A DNA stretch of 64,000 bases, taken from assembly GCA_903813345.2 (NCBI GenBank), contig CAIIXF020000003.1:25063248-25127247 (forward strand). The letters are read 5' to 3'. The notes below the pieces were generated by a model, which did not search any database, was not told the DNA's origin, and was given only the letters and a program-made list of their open reading frames with translations. Position numbers and translations under genes: made by a program. This stretch comes from Owenia fusiformis. Lineage: Eukaryota; Annelida; Polychaeta; Sabellida; Oweniidae. This document shows, in pieces, positions 23,688 through 35,390 of this stretch; positions within the stretch are counted from its first letter, which is position 1, and the number at the start of each line of letters is the position of its first letter.

Positions 23688-26600
23688 CTGGAACGGATGA
23701 ATAAAATATAGAAAACATTGGTCAAAACCTGGATGGTCATGCCCATATACCAGGGGGGAGCTGGGGAGCGGGACCCCCTGGCCAGAAATTCTTTTAAAAT
23801 CAATCAGTTTTCACCATTCTTAGCACTTTTCGCATGCTTTTTAGCCAAAACTGTCAAAAAGCTCCCCTGGAAAATACCCCGTTGGTAAAAGCTGGCAACG
23901 GGCAAGACCTAGTAATTATCTGAGATTTACTATTAAAGACTCTCTTCGTGGATAGTCAGTCGAGCTTCACAATCGTAAAATCAAAGATCAGAGGTAAGGA
24001 CCAAATGTATATTTTACGGTCAAAGTATAGGTCTATGCTCAGTCTACGTTTTTTACCAATCAAAAGCAATGGAGTCTGAAATTAATCACTGTTAAAGATC
24101 AACAGTTTATGTTATGCATTGATAGATGGGAGTAGTGATTGCCTATGCAAATTAATAGACCACTACTGCACCATCTTTCTGTTGACCTGTAACTAAACAT
24201 TATGTCATATCAGGTTCGAGAGTACAGAAACACAGGCTGATATCGAAAAATTTGTCCGCTGTGACGGAGCGTGCTATTTTGCATAGAAGCACTAATAAGA
24301 AACCCACGCAATTTATTTTTTACTCATATGTTTCGCTATACCATAGAAAATAAATTTTTCGATACCAGCCTGTGAGTAAGAGGCAATTGGCAGGGGTACT
24401 AACCTAAAAGTGGCGTGCTATCCGATGTCTTTGGAATCTGTTCGGCAACCATAAGGAGGAAAACAGAGAATGATAAAAGAACCGTGATCCCCATGGACAC
24501 TTTCTCACCAGCTTCCGGCGGAAGTAGAAAAACAAAAGTCACCAGGATTGTCAAGATGATACATGGTACGACAATGTGAACTATATGATATCGTGGCTTT
24601 CTTTTCAGAAAAAGAATGAAATCTGCAGTTGGATAGGGCTTCTTATTTTGAAAATAATCATTGAAGACGACAATATCAGTGCTCACGATATTCCATTCAC
24701 CGTTTTCCGTATATTTTGCCAAGACAACACCTGGAAAGGAATCAAAAACATAATATATAGGAGCTATTTTCTGAGACACATCCAACAATTATCATCTTTA
24801 AAGTCTTTCAATTCTTACTAAATTATAGGTTGACCAATCTTGGGTTCTAAAAGAAATTAATTGACAACATTATTTTAATTACCCGTGTTTACAAGCCTCG
24901 ACGTACATTTTTAAATTTTGGGAATCGATCAATGTGAAAAAGGTGACGTCGGGAACGTAGGCTGATTCAAATGAGCCCCATGCTGGCCAAATGATCTTCG
25001 GGGGAAAAATGCGAAAAACAGCTCTGTTCCTACCAGACTTAGATGACAGGTTTTGGTGAAAACCATGATACATCCAGTTGGCAAACCTCAATGTGCAGAT
25101 TTGAGAGTCAAATGGGAAGAAAGTAACATCGAGGGCGCATGCTGAGTCAAACGAACCACCTGGTGACCACAATACTTCCCCTGTATGAGCTAGGTCCACT
25201 CTAAAGTCTTCGTAGAAAGACGAATCGATTAACTTGTTGGCGCTATGAAACGGATAATGTTTTAAATTATAACACAATAATTCATAAACAATACAAAAAA
25301 TGCAACCAAGACGTTTCAAGTGTGATTTCGTCTTTTCAAATGCATGTACCTTTTCAGAATGTACCTTTTTGAGTACCTTTTGAGAAGGCCGATCGGCTTC
25401 ATAGTCTTTATGTATAGCATAGATTGAAATAAGTGACTGTTCTATAATAGGAAACCATGTTTGGTGTTTGAGAATGAACTAGTTTTGGATGATCTAATAG
25501 TTCTGACGGGGACCTCAGTGTATAATAAAACCCTTGTTAGATAATAAACAAAAGCCTAAGTTCACCTGTTTCCTAAATTCACATCTGGGAGCCAAAGTTC
25601 CTGTGCAGGTAGTATCAGCTCAGTTATGTTAGAAAACTCCTCTGGTTTCCACTGGAGAAACTCATCTATCCATACCTGATTGCAATTCATGAGATTAGCA
25701 TGTAGAAACATTTGCAAATGGAACATGATAACAAATAAATCACTCCTCTCGGTACAATTAACCTTTTTTCGATTTCATCTGGGGTTTGTATACACATGAG
25801 GATGGTATACATTCGTGTTATTTTCACTAAAACCGTATCAAGGACCCGGATCAAAGGTTACAATCAACTACTCGATTTGATCCATCGTCCGTTAATAGAA
25901 ACGAATAAAATCAGTGATTCTGATTTATCGGGCACTCTAGGACTGAAATTCTCGGTTAATTAGAAATACCAATGGATTAACTTGATATGCAATTCAGATT
26001 TGCATACTTTCGATACAGCATTTTAACCCAAAAATGAGTTCTCATAAACCTTTTTTATCAAGTTAAACTGCAGTAAACTTACAAATCTCAGCCAGCCAAA
26101 CGTTTTCAAGATCTGGTTTTTCTCATCCTGAAAATTAGATAAATTGTTACAAATGGAACATTATGATCAAAGATGCAAATGCCGAGTCCTCCAATAAACT
26201 CATACAAAAATAAAAATGCTTTTATTTTTTAATTTCAAACATTTTCTATGAAACTTTCACAAATAGAAAAATGATTTATGTAGTGAGATACAAAAATAAT
26301 TGTGTTGCTATGATCGGTCCAGAGTTCTTGTTTCCATGGTAACTGGTGTTTTTGGTCGTTCGGGCCAATATTTCTTTGCTCCTGGCAATGTGTTCTGCTT
26401 GCAAATCAGGGATAAGCGAAAGATGAGAAAGATTGAACAATTTTTGAAAGTCACTATTGCTATATAATCTAGAAATTCCGATGTTGTGTGTTGACGAGTG
26501 GCCATGTGACACAAATTCTTTATCATAGAATGGTAACTCGTTTTGTCTTTAAAGCGGCTCTAAGGTCTGTGGAGAGAAAAATGGAGAAATTTTACCTTTT

Positions 26601-29600
26601 CTGAGCTATCGAGGTGAAGTTTGGTCCAACATCTTCTTCCTTATTTCTATTTTATAAAAATGTATGCATATGGCAATATTCATCAACCAGTAGAACTGGC
26701 AAATAGTTTAGAATCAGGCCCGTAAGACACTTTTCTCCAAGGGGGGTGCGGTTTTTTGCTTAAGAGAATATAAAATTGTCATTTTTTGCCGCGTAAATCA
26801 AATCGCGTAAGACAGAGGGGGGTTGGGTCAGTTACTCCCTGTATTGGTTTGGAATTAACAAATGCATGCAACTTCCAAATGTTCCAATTGTTTTATGGGG
26901 GGGGGGGTGTGAGGAGTTGTCCACTCACCCTAGACAATTTTATAGTTTTGAGATGCTATTTGGTGCTTTCTGGGCACTTTCAAAGTGTAAGTTTCTAAGT
27001 AGTACGCCACCACCACGGGAATAAGAGTTGAGTGAATAAAAAACTGAGCATTCAAGGGGGTCTGGGGGTTCTCCCCCCAGGAAAATTTTGAAATTTGGTT
27101 GTATTCGGAGCGAATTTGCAACCATCTGGTACGCCTGTGCGTTATGAGTCAATATGAGAAGTGTGAATTTTTTTCAAATTCTTTTGGGGGTGTCAAAGAG
27201 GATGAGAGGATGAAGTGGGGTGGGGTGCCAGTAGGGGAGCAAGGGGTTGTCCCCCAGAAACATTGACCATATCAAGGTGCTATTTGATGATGTCTGGGCA
27301 CTTAAAAAATATCTGAGACAATACATGAAATTCAGAATATTTTCTTTTGTTTTGTGGGGGATGTGAGGGGTGGCTAACTCTCCTAGCAAATTTTACAATT
27401 TAAAGATGATATTTGGTGCTTCTGGGCACTTTTAAAGTGTATTAGTCAATAAAAACATTGAAAAACAATCACATTTTTTTCAAATTTTGGGGTTGTCAAA
27501 GGGGGGAGGGGTGCCAGAGGGGGAGGTGGGGCTGGGGTGCCAGAGGGGGAGCAAGTGTTTGTCCCCCATATCAAAATTTACAATATCAAGGTGCTATTCG
27601 ATGAAGTTTGGGCACTTAAAAAGTGTCTGTGCCTAAAAGTGTCTATTTCCCAAGAAAATTTTACAATTTTAAGATGCTATTTGGTGCTTTCTGGGCACTT
27701 TCAAAGGGTATGAGTCAATAAAAAAATTTGAAAAATCTCAATTTTTTTTTTGGGGGGGGGGGTGTTAATGGAGGGGGCTGCCAGAGGGGGAGGTGGAGTG
27801 GGGATGCCAGAGGGCGAGTAAGTGTTAGTCTTCCAGAATCATTAACTTTATCAAGGAGCTATTTGAATATGTCTGGACAATTTAAAAGTGTCTGAGACAA
27901 TACATAAAACAAATTCAGAACTTTTCCATTGTTTTGTTTGGGGTGTGAGGGTGAACCACTCCCCCTAGAAAATTTTACAATTTTACGACGCTATTTGGTG
28001 CTTTCTGGGCACTTTCAAAGTGTATGTGTCAATTAAAGAATTTGAGAAAATCACAATTTTTTTTTGGGGGGGGGGATCAAGGGGGGGGGGGGGCGCCAGA
28101 GGGGGGGGGGGGTTATGCAAGTGCAAGATGCAAGAGGGGGAGTAAGTCCCCCAGAAACACTAACTATATAAGGAGCCATTTGATGATATCTGGGCACTTT
28201 AAAAGTGTCTGAGACAAAACTCTAAAATAAATTTAGAACTTTTCCATTGTTTTATGGGGGGGGGGGTGAGGGGTGGCCAATACCCCTAGAAAATTTTACA
28301 ATTTTAAGATGCTATTTGGTGCTTTCTGGGTACTTCCAAAGTGTATGAGTCCTGGAGTCAATGAAAAAAAAATTACAAAAAAAAATATTTTTCAAAAAAA
28401 AATTTTTTTCAATTTTTTTTTTCAAATTTATTTTGGGGGGTGACAAAGGGGGGTGCGGTCGCACCCATCGCATCCCCCCATCTGACGGCCATGAGAATCT
28501 ACAATTCCATACAAGGAGTCCCACTCATAGATTTTTCAAATTCTTTCCAAGTCGGCGTCGAAACACCTAGCGGGTGAAATTGAAACTAATTTTTCTGGCT
28601 GCTCGAATCGATAAAATCTCCGATAGTGTGAGTCTTTATATGAAATCTTTCTGATAGAAAACACTTAATTAATATTAGAAAGCACTTAAATGTTGAATCC
28701 GAAGCGTAATCTGAAATAAAAGTGAAAAAACATTGCGCGGACGTCAGAGAACAGACTTCCGGTTTAATAAAAAATGGCGGACGTCGAAGGAGAAATTATG
28801 ACGAAGAATTAGAGGATTTTCCTTTGCCATTATCGATCGTTATAAGGTATGTGCACAAATTCTAGTTGCATACATGGAAAATAGATACATTTTTAAAGGC
28901 AACAACATATTCAAAGCTTTCATTTTACGGTAGGCCCAGGATCATTGGATACGACTCGGCAATCGATATTCCCACTTTAATGCAAAGATGTTTTTTATAG
29001 TTTGACATTGAAACGAAAATTGATTAAACACAATCGAAAAATGCATCGCAATAAAACTTTATGAGCAAACACGTTCAAAATAGTCACACTCTGCGCATGA
29101 TACCCAAGTATTTGATAATCTTACCAGTTCTTTAATTTGCCACAGCCACAGAGACACATCAACATCGACCGTGACTTGTGCATCAGATCTTGGACGAGTT
29201 AACTTATCATAATCCTTCATCAATTGTCTGCGTAATGTGGATTCATCGGTGTTATTGTAATTCTTCAAACGTGACGATATTGCATCGGAGCCTGTTGAGA
29301 AGATATGCGTTACTCACTACTTATTTCATTAATTTGATTGACTTTAATCCCTGGGTTATTTTTTCAACGCTTGGAAGACTACTGTCATGTCAGACAAGAG
29401 AAAACAGTATATATTACAGCAAGAAAGGCAATGAATAATTAATATTATAAACAATGCACCTAACACTACAACTTGTATGCGTTCCTACATTTTCTCTATT
29501 TGAGTTTCGGAGGATAGTCCATTCTAATACTCATACAATCTTTCTGTTTAACCTGACACAACTCAGGGCTGAGAAGAAATGAGATGTCATGGTTTATCAT

Positions 29601-30945
29601 GATGAGGATAGTCTAATATACTTTGATTTATGAGTGATATGATTTTAACCACGGAAGGATATATGATATCTGCAACCATAAACGTAAAATATTTCATGGT
29701 TCAAATTCCTGTTATCGATGGTTCTGTGAACATTACATGGGGATAATTTATATTATTTAGCGCTAGAAAAAATTGGCTGTATCTGACTAATAGGATATTA
29801 TATAACTTGTTCGTGATATCATTTTTATATCACCACCAAAAGTGATCATTTTTATGTCACCACCAAAATGGTGACATATTGTTATGGTCTCCGTTTTTGT
29901 GACCGCGGCTGGCGTCTTAATTGACGGTTGACGTCTGTAAAAACCTCCAATCACTTAACAAATACTGTTTAGACTAAAACATTATGCTTGACTTATCCAA
30001 AATTTCAATATCATACACAGCTACCAAGATGAACGTATTTAATAATAATAGTACAATAACGTCATTTCAAAGAACAATATAGTGGAATATTGGGCCAAGG
30101 GCCGCAGGCCCAAGGTCCAATATTTCACTATAGTGTTATCGTGTCACTATATCGTGCCATTAGAAAGTTAAATAAGAAATGGTACATTTTGAAGTGTGAT
30201 ACCCCGGCGCCATTTTCAATAGCTTTCCATCCCAGCGTAATTGGACTTCAAACAGAAGTGAAAGTTACAAGCAAATGATATATCCATTGCATGGAGTAAG
30301 TAATTTTCTTTGGTATAATGAAACATTTAAGTAAAAAAATAAAAAGTGAAGTATTCTTAGTGTTGTTATGAGAAATAGCATGCTCCGTCACAGCGGACAA
30401 ATATTTCGATACCAGCCTGTATCTCAAGAGGGAAATGTCAAAAAGGTCTTTTTTCAACTTGACTCAAAATTACTTATAAGTTCCCAGAAGTTCAAATCTG
30501 ACTTAAGATTTAACTCATGATATCGAGAGCAACTAGGTCATGTTGTCATGTTAATGCCTAATATCTTTTTGTGTCCACCTCACTCTCTCGCTGCGCTGAC
30601 TCGTAAAGATGGTCGATATCTTTCCATGGATAAAAATTATATCCCTCAAAAATCATAGGATATCCTTTATTCATCCAATGAATACGACTTAAATATATAA
30701 CTTTACACTCTGGTTAGTGAGATTTTTCGTATTTAGTATCATGCAATATAGAAAAACTTAAATTATATAAAAATACATAATAAATACCAAGTTAGTAGGA
30801 ATATTACAATTGTTATTTCAATATAGTAGTAATCCAAATTACCTATCTCAGCAGCGATGTAGGGAACCATGAATATCGAAATGCCCCATAATAACAGCAG
30901 TAGTCGCTGGGTCAAATCCACCGCACTATTTCGCATCTTCCCCAT
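23197..30945 (-). CDS. Nicotinic acetylcholine receptor-like Cys-loop channel subunit, gene A (7 exons)
   Basis: Exons joined by me: 30843-30945, 29125-29291, 26083-26127, 25566-25675, 25034-25242, 24404-24730, 23197-23687; all borders are GT/AG and the phases fit, giving 483 residues. The product is a pentameric ligand-gated cation channel subunit of the plasma membrane. Order: signal peptide (about 1-33), ligand-binding domain with WLPD (loop A), Cys-loop C177 to C191 with 13 residues between and FPFDSQ inside, M1 at about 259-282, M2 at about 287-309 (GEKVSMGITVLLSF, with Glu at -1' and Leu at 9', as in cation-selective members), M3 at about 322-345, a short cytoplasmic loop, and M4 near 454-475. 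No vicinal Cys pair is present in loop C, so it is of non-alpha type and its ligand is uncertain. The start is ambiguous among three in-frame ATGs (30954, 30945, 30936); the last aligns with the start of gene B. The intact frame suggests a functional gene. Confidence 0.88.
23737..23906. mobile_element. Family G element (CAGGCCCGTAGCC-like) in intron 6 of gene A
   Basis: Degenerate ends CATGCCCATATACCAGGGG and CTGGCAACGGGCAAG bound a core that matches the better preserved elements at 56843-57058 and 63683-63885 (GGCCAGAAATTCTTTTAAAA and CAGTTTTCACCATTCT-type blocks). Confidence 0.7.
24233..24372. mobile_element. 140-bp MITE, family C (CAGGCTG ends), in intron 6 of gene A
   Basis: Left end CAGGCTGATATCGAAAAATT and right end AATTTTTCGATACCAGCCTG are inverted repeats. 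A second copy, lacking one end and in the opposite orientation, lies at 30301-30420 in intron 1 of the same gene. Confidence 0.85.
24404..24730 (-). CDS. Gene A exon 6 (loop C, M1, M2)
   Basis: 327 bases encoding the end of the ligand-binding domain and the M1 and M2 helices. The acceptor is TTCCTTTCCAG and the donor TTTTAG|GTTAGT, phase 1, joining to exon 7 as PLLALYLAA. Confidence 0.9.
24888..25009 (-). pseudogene. Exon-5-like relic in intron 5 of gene A
   Basis: The minus strand encodes a stretch (IIWPAWGSFESAYVPDVTFF, then IDSQN) parallel to the WPPGGSFES...DVTYFPFDSQ part of the Cys-loop exon. Both Cys-loop cysteines are lost and FPFD has become a one-residue-longer TLID. Base by base it is closer to gene B exon 5 (shared ATTCAAATGAGCCCC block) than to the adjacent gene A exon 5. 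Splice-like signals remain (acceptor CCCCCGAAG, donor CACGG|GTAATT). I read it as a decayed duplicate; an alternative exon is less likely because the disulphide is missing. Confidence 0.7.
25034..25242 (-). CDS. Gene A exon 5 (Cys-loop)
   Basis: 209 bases encoding the Cys-loop (CALDVTFFPFDSQIC). The acceptor is TTTCATAG and the donor TCTG|GTAGGA. The open frame happens to run on past the donor into intron 5, where an exon-5-like relic lies (24888-25009). Confidence 0.88.
25566..25675 (-). CDS. Gene A exon 4 (loop A region)
   Basis: 110 bases encoding VWIDEFLQW through LWLPDVNLGN; W-x-P-D is the conserved loop A motif. The acceptor is GCAATCAG and the donor AAACAG|GTGAAC. It ends in phase 2 and joins exon 5 through a Ser codon. 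Confidence 0.88.
26083..26127 (-). CDS. Gene A exon 3 (45-nt micro-exon)
   Basis: A 45-base exon (DEKNQILKTFGWLRF) with acceptor AATTTTCAG and donor AGATTT|GTAAGT. A short exon at this place, beginning at DEKNQ, is typical of nicotinic receptor genes. Confidence 0.88.
26715..28492. repeat. G-rich tandem array (~310-bp units) in intron 2 of gene A
   Basis: It opens with CAGGCCCGTAAGACAC and closes near CTGACGGCC, a decayed form of family G ends. Between them about five units repeat, each with TTTGGTGCTTTCTGGGCACT (near 26961, 27413, 27682, 27995, 28316), followed by a related half-unit with GCTATTTGATGATGTCTGGG and long G runs (GGGGTGCCAGAGGGGGAG). The array is about 1.8 kb. Short open frames inside it are compositional. 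Confidence 0.8.
29125..29291 (-). CDS. Gene A exon 2 (N-terminal ligand-binding domain)
   Basis: 167 bases, acceptor CTCAACAG and donor GAACTG|GTAAGA. It encodes the N-terminal helix region (LMKDYDKLTRPRSD) and first strands (DVDVSLWLWQIKEL). Length and phase are identical to gene B exon 2. Confidence 0.88.
29827..29990. repeat. Family Z repeat, left part (intron 1 of gene A)
   Basis: ATGTCACCACCAAAATGGTG and the following GACATATTGTTATGGTCTCC match the element at 44395-44749. The matching right part (CAAATCTGACTTAAGATTTA to GTCATGTTAATGCC) is at about 30476-30560, so roughly 480 bases including a family C MITE separate the two halves. Confidence 0.65.
30301..30420. mobile_element. Family C MITE, one end missing (intron 1 of gene A)
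   Basis: Reverse-complement match to the element at 24233-24372, ending in TTTCGATACCAGCCTG. The other terminal repeat is absent. It sits between the two halves of a family Z repeat. Confidence 0.75.
30476..30560. repeat. Family Z repeat, right part
   Basis: It matches 44570-44749, including GTTCAAATCTGACTTA and GTCATGTTAATGCC. Confidence 0.6.
30843..30945 (-). CDS. Gene A exon 1 (signal peptide)
   Basis: It encodes a hydrophobic leader (LLLLLWGISIFMVPYIAA) and ends at a GT donor (GAGATAG|GTAATT) in phase 1. The gene B counterpart at 40702-40801 has the same organisation. Confidence 0.75.
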
Positions 30946-31045
30946 AGAAAACATATGTAACGAATAAAGATGATTTTCTTGTTTATCTTTACAAGTAAAA
31001 CACCAAAATATCAAACGTCTAATTTATATCATCCAATATACCACT

Positions 31046-33430
31046 CCGTAAACTTCCTTGTATTTTCTGATGCAGAGAACACACGATAGTGAAAAATTGC
31101 AAGGCTGTGCTTGGAAATCAAGCGATTACACTAATTTCCCTTAGTAAGAGCAATTACCATCATGAGGAATCATGGCATCCATTAAACGTTCTCGTTCAGC
31201 GATATGTTTGCTTAACCTTCTGTTGGAAAACCGAAAATTAAATGCGATGAGCATCATATCAGAATGAGTATGACTGTAATAGTATAATTTGCAATTTATG
31301 TTTTTACTTAGAAAATGATATATGGTTGTTTACGATGAGGCATTTAGAACATTTCTTATGCTTTAATTAGCGTTAATACCCCATCAGCCACTAATATCTG
31401 AAATAGCAGGTAATCGGCATATGGCACAAGGTAGTGGGGAGACTGATATCTAGTCCCGTAGTTAATAAACGAGGTCATTCTGTCTCCTAAACAACTTATA
31501 TTATTACATGTTATATGTATAATACATTTGGCTTTTACGCGTTTTTCGTACATGAACATGTAAAGTTATTGCCCTCTGGGGATTCCTTCTCCCCTTCGTA
31601 ATATCCATTTCACCGATTGGGTAGAAAGGTAAATGGAAAGTATTCGTTCCTGAAAAAACAATTGCATGGTGGACATAGATAACGCGTTCCAGCCACGCGT
31701 TCAAAACGAGGCTGTTCAAAACGAGGCTGCAACGCGAAACAGACGCAAATGGAGGCGACTCCAATTTGTCGTCTATTTCCTTGAAACATAGGTAATGTTT
31801 TGAAAACTCATGCTTCACATGGACAACCCACATGGACAACCCCTCAAGGTATGTAAAGCCATAGGAATTTCCGTTAGGGCTTGGCCAGAATAAAAAAATA
31901 GTCATGACAAATATGATTTCCCGATTCTATGTTTCTTGAGCTACCTTCTAATTCCAATTAAGGTGGCATTTCGCGACTCATGATGAGCAAATTTAGCCTT
32001 GGCATTCTATGGCCTGACACATTATAGAATGTACAATACAAATTAAGATTGAAACTTTTGTTTGTTTGCTTACAAAATTGAACTCGCCGGAAACGCGACA
32101 CAGTCATTTTCAGCAATATGGCAACGCATCCACAGCATACATGTAGATTTGATTGTATGGCAACGCGGCAAAGGCACCAACTTTCTCTGTATTGTAAGGC
32201 GCAAAGTAGTTATGAAATGGCGATGACAAAATTTTCCGAAAAAACCTTCAAAATGGCCACCAGAATACAAGATGACCGCCCAAAAATTAATCAGCTCTAG
32301 AATTTACCATACCATGTGTGCGAATTTGGAGAAAATCTGACAAACGGTTTTCCTGAAATAGCGATGACAAAAAATGGGATGATCACGACAACGATAACAA
32401 GAGACTGGCGACTATATCCTACCGATGGTGTGATAAGAAAAATAGTAAGATCTAAATCGTACCTTTGAGATTCAGTCATTGTCGAAGCAAATCTGCTTCG
32501 GTAACTAGGTTATTTTCAATTTGACCATATTTTTAAAAAAAATCATCTACAAGTTCCCAGGAGTTCAAATCTGACCTTTACTTGATCTTTGGTGACCTTC
32601 GAAAGCTCAATTGCAAAAAGCTGATTTTCAATTTGATTTTTTGGATTCAAATTCTGGTTAGCTTAATCACAAAAGACCCAGTGCGCTCTGAAAAGGTAAA
32701 ATGTCAAGTTCATCAAACTAGATCACAAACTGTGCTGTCAATTGCAAAGTTTCTCAAAGTTCGAGTCTCTAGAAATCAATATTTTTGGTTGAAACTCAGG
32801 ATATACATTCCTCTAAAGGTTCTTCACTGTGTCAGCACAGACCGGGTGGGTCCTGCATTAGATTTAAGGGGATCATCTGCCAGGATTTTTGTGCTGAATG
32901 AAGGACAGTGTTATAAAGTACCTACAAACAACCTGCTTTTAGAAATGATTAATGATATTCTTATTATTGATTATATATAATTGACATACGATGAATGTAT
33001 ATAACATTTAAAAATATATAATAAGCACCATAAATGCCCATGTTAAAGTTGCTGCGAAAATTGTCTGGGACATATTTCTAAAGCATTTTCAATACAAAAG
33101 TGATGAATCGACTTTCCTGCTCGGATGTTCATCAATTTGAAAAATTGTATCTTAAGGGGTGTTTTCATGATTTTCTAGAAACGTTATATAATAACATACT
33201 TTGTGATAGCTTGCAATTGGACAATCAATGCACTATCAGAAAACCACTGCACATTTCTCTTGGGATATACAGATTTATGCGACGCAATGTTTTGGAATAA
33301 GTTTTGAATGTTTTGAAATATGTTTATATGATCAATCAAAAATAGCATTTTTCTCAATTACCAAATTCTTCAGGATAACATTTTGCGTAAAAATTAATTT
33401 ACAAGTTTCCTAATCTTCGTAGTTCCTTTT
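31046..33430. other. Spacer between receptor genes A and B, no gene supported
   Basis: It contains short frames (31504-31905 minus, 133 codons; 32582-32980 plus, 132 codons) without motifs. A piece near 32540-32580 (CTACAAGTTCCCAGGAGTTC) matches family Z. I see nothing else. Confidence 0.4.
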
Positions 33431-33439
33431 TGCATATTA

Positions 33440-33471
33440 TTTATTGATAATATTTATTCATTTATTTACGT
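33440..33471 (-). terminator. Candidate polyadenylation signals of receptor gene B
   Basis: AATAAA appears several times on the minus strand, 70-100 bases past the gene B stop codon. Confidence 0.4.
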
Positions 33472-33538
33472 ATTTAAAACATTAGAAAGATTTTTGCAAT
33501 ATAAGTAATTTTGCGTCATATTGTACATTTAAACAATT

Positions 33539-34062
33539 TTAAACGTTCTGATATTTTTGTTGTCTTACATCTGCTATCACAGGTAGCACAAACAAAAATA
33601 CACAAAATATTAACAATATAACAAGATACACAATTAGTAGGAATCTATCTAGGATCTGTGCAACCTTTTGCCATTCCTCTTTCCTCCTTGTTTCATTACA
33701 GTCGATTGCACTGCCATCTATAATTGCAGGATCATCGGACATTTGGATCACGGTGTCATCTTTTCCCGCATCTTTTGTACTGCTTGTTTCCTTATGTCTA
33801 TTACATCTGGCATCTTTACTTTCACCAAAGTCCAATCTTGGTGACACATTGTTTTCTGAATTACTTGAAACTCTACGATATTCGTCCAATGAAAATATCT
33901 TGTAACGTTGCAAACAGACTACTTTTAGGACTATCTCGAATGCGAAATATCTTAGCCATCTCGGCACAGGGTAAATCGCATCGTGGTGATGCATTTGAAG
34001 AATGGTCACCGTTAGAATTATGGAACTGGCACTCAACGTCATCAGTGCCGCCAAATAAAGTG
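33539..34062 (-). CDS. Gene B exon 7 (M3, cytoplasmic loop, M4)
   Basis: 524 bases including the stop, acceptor ACCAATTCCAG. M3 and the first 35 residues of the loop are almost identical to gene A; the variable loop is longer (by 11 residues) and M4 (FLLIVYLVILLIFCVFLFVL) is conserved. Confidence 0.87.
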
Positions 34063-34103
34063 CTGGAATTGGTAGATCAATACATAGAGGACATGTAGCA
34101 GCG

Positions 34104-34192
34104 ATAACTACTAACTCGCTTCCGTAGGCCGTAGCTTCCCAAAATCGATTTTTGAACCTACGGCGGCCGTAAGGAAATTGTGAATGAGGCAG
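34104..34192. repeat. Family W repeat fragment
   Basis: The block GGCCGTAGCTTCCCAAAATC is shared with loci near 37440-37620 and 58335-58470, and the complementary word CTACGGCGGCCGT lies about 45 bases away, so the fragment is itself a small inverted repeat. Confidence 0.6.
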
Positions 34193-34285
34193 TGAGGTTA
34201 AAGTATAAATCTTAATTATACATTGATTATTTCAGCTATAAAACGTAACTTTTCTTCAACTTGAAAAGTAACCCCCCCCCCCCCT

Positions 34286-34688
34286 ATCACACCAAACTAG
34301 TTTTTACCCGTTCTTGCCAGTCCTACGAAAACGTTGTAAGACGGGCTCAATCTGGCTGTGGTCGGGAAATATGTCTAAAATAACTACTTCGTTCATAAAC
34401 AGTCTTCAATACGTCCATCTCATTCGCAGTTCGGTCAGGTCGCACCACGTCGGTGTGCAACGTTGTATAACGCGTCTCTTAGTCTAGAAGGTCATCATGA
34501 CCTGATTACAGAACGGTATGGTCGCCATCGAATTTTGAATCATTTCAAAATTCTAAACTTACCTTCCCGTCTGAGAACGTTCATGAAGTTCGTACATAGT
34601 CCTTAGAAAGTTGCAGCTACGTTCATTCCGTTCGCACACAGTTTAAAACCAGTTTTGAAGAACGCAGTGGCAACTTGTTTGGTGTGAT
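34286..34688. mobile_element. Element X1 (~403 bp, ATCACACCAAACTAG ends) in intron 6 of gene B
   Basis: The left end ATCACACCAAACTAGTTTTT pairs with the right end CTTGTTTGGTGTGAT. The interior is rich in CGTTC/GTTCG words and has no coding frame. A second copy of the same element lies immediately downstream and is split by element Y. Confidence 0.75.
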
Positions 34689-35390
34689 AGCTATATTTTT
34701 GCTAACTCGTTCATTATGGTACGTTCACACCAACGGCGCTTTGATGGCGCTTTAAAGCGGCTTGTAAAGCGGCACCAAAGCGTAACAAAGCTTAATTAAA
34801 GCGTCGGGGTCGTAATAGGTCGTAGAAAAGCTCGGGAGTAAAGCGGGATATTCGGCAAGAGCGCTAAAAAATTTAAACTGTTTAAGCGTTCGCACCAACG
34901 GCGCTTTGATGGCGCTTTAAAGCGGATTGTAAAGCGGCACCAAAGCGTAACAAAGCTTGATTAAAGCGTCGGGATCGTAATAGGTCGTAGAAAAGTTCGG
35001 AGTAAAGCGGGATATTCGGCAAGAGCGCCAAAAATTGTTAAACTGTTTAAAAATTTTGGGCGCTCTGTTACGAATTGATTGAAGCGCCGAGAGCGTATCA
35101 AAGCTTAACAAAACGTAACAAAGCTCAACAAAGCTTGACTCAAAGCGTAGGAAAGCTTAACACAGCTTGGTTCAAAGCGGGGACCCCAGTCTATTCACGG
35201 TCTGTTACCACTTGACACGCTTCGTTAAGATGTCTCAAGATTTGCTACGATCTGGCATGAAGATCTGGCACGAGGTCAGACGCTTTCATCAATATCTGAC
35301 ACTCTTTGTTACACTTTCCTGAGGGACTCTCAAGCTTTCCAGCGAATTGAGACGCTTTAATCAAGGATTGAAAGGCTTTGCTAGGCTTTG

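Noticed and set aside
26715-28570. Gly/Pro/Lys-rich short open frames in the G-rich array
   Set aside because: Frames arise from homopolymer and repeat text.
29641-29720. tRNA B-box-like GGTTCAAATTCC
   Set aside because: No matching A-box, acceptor stem or cloverleaf could be drawn around it.
31504-31905. 133-codon minus-strand frame between receptor genes
   Set aside because: No recognisable motif, no splice-joined neighbours and no duplicate; kept as unexplained.
32582-32980. 132-codon plus-strand frame
   Set aside because: It starts next to a family Z repeat fragment and has unremarkable composition; no domain.
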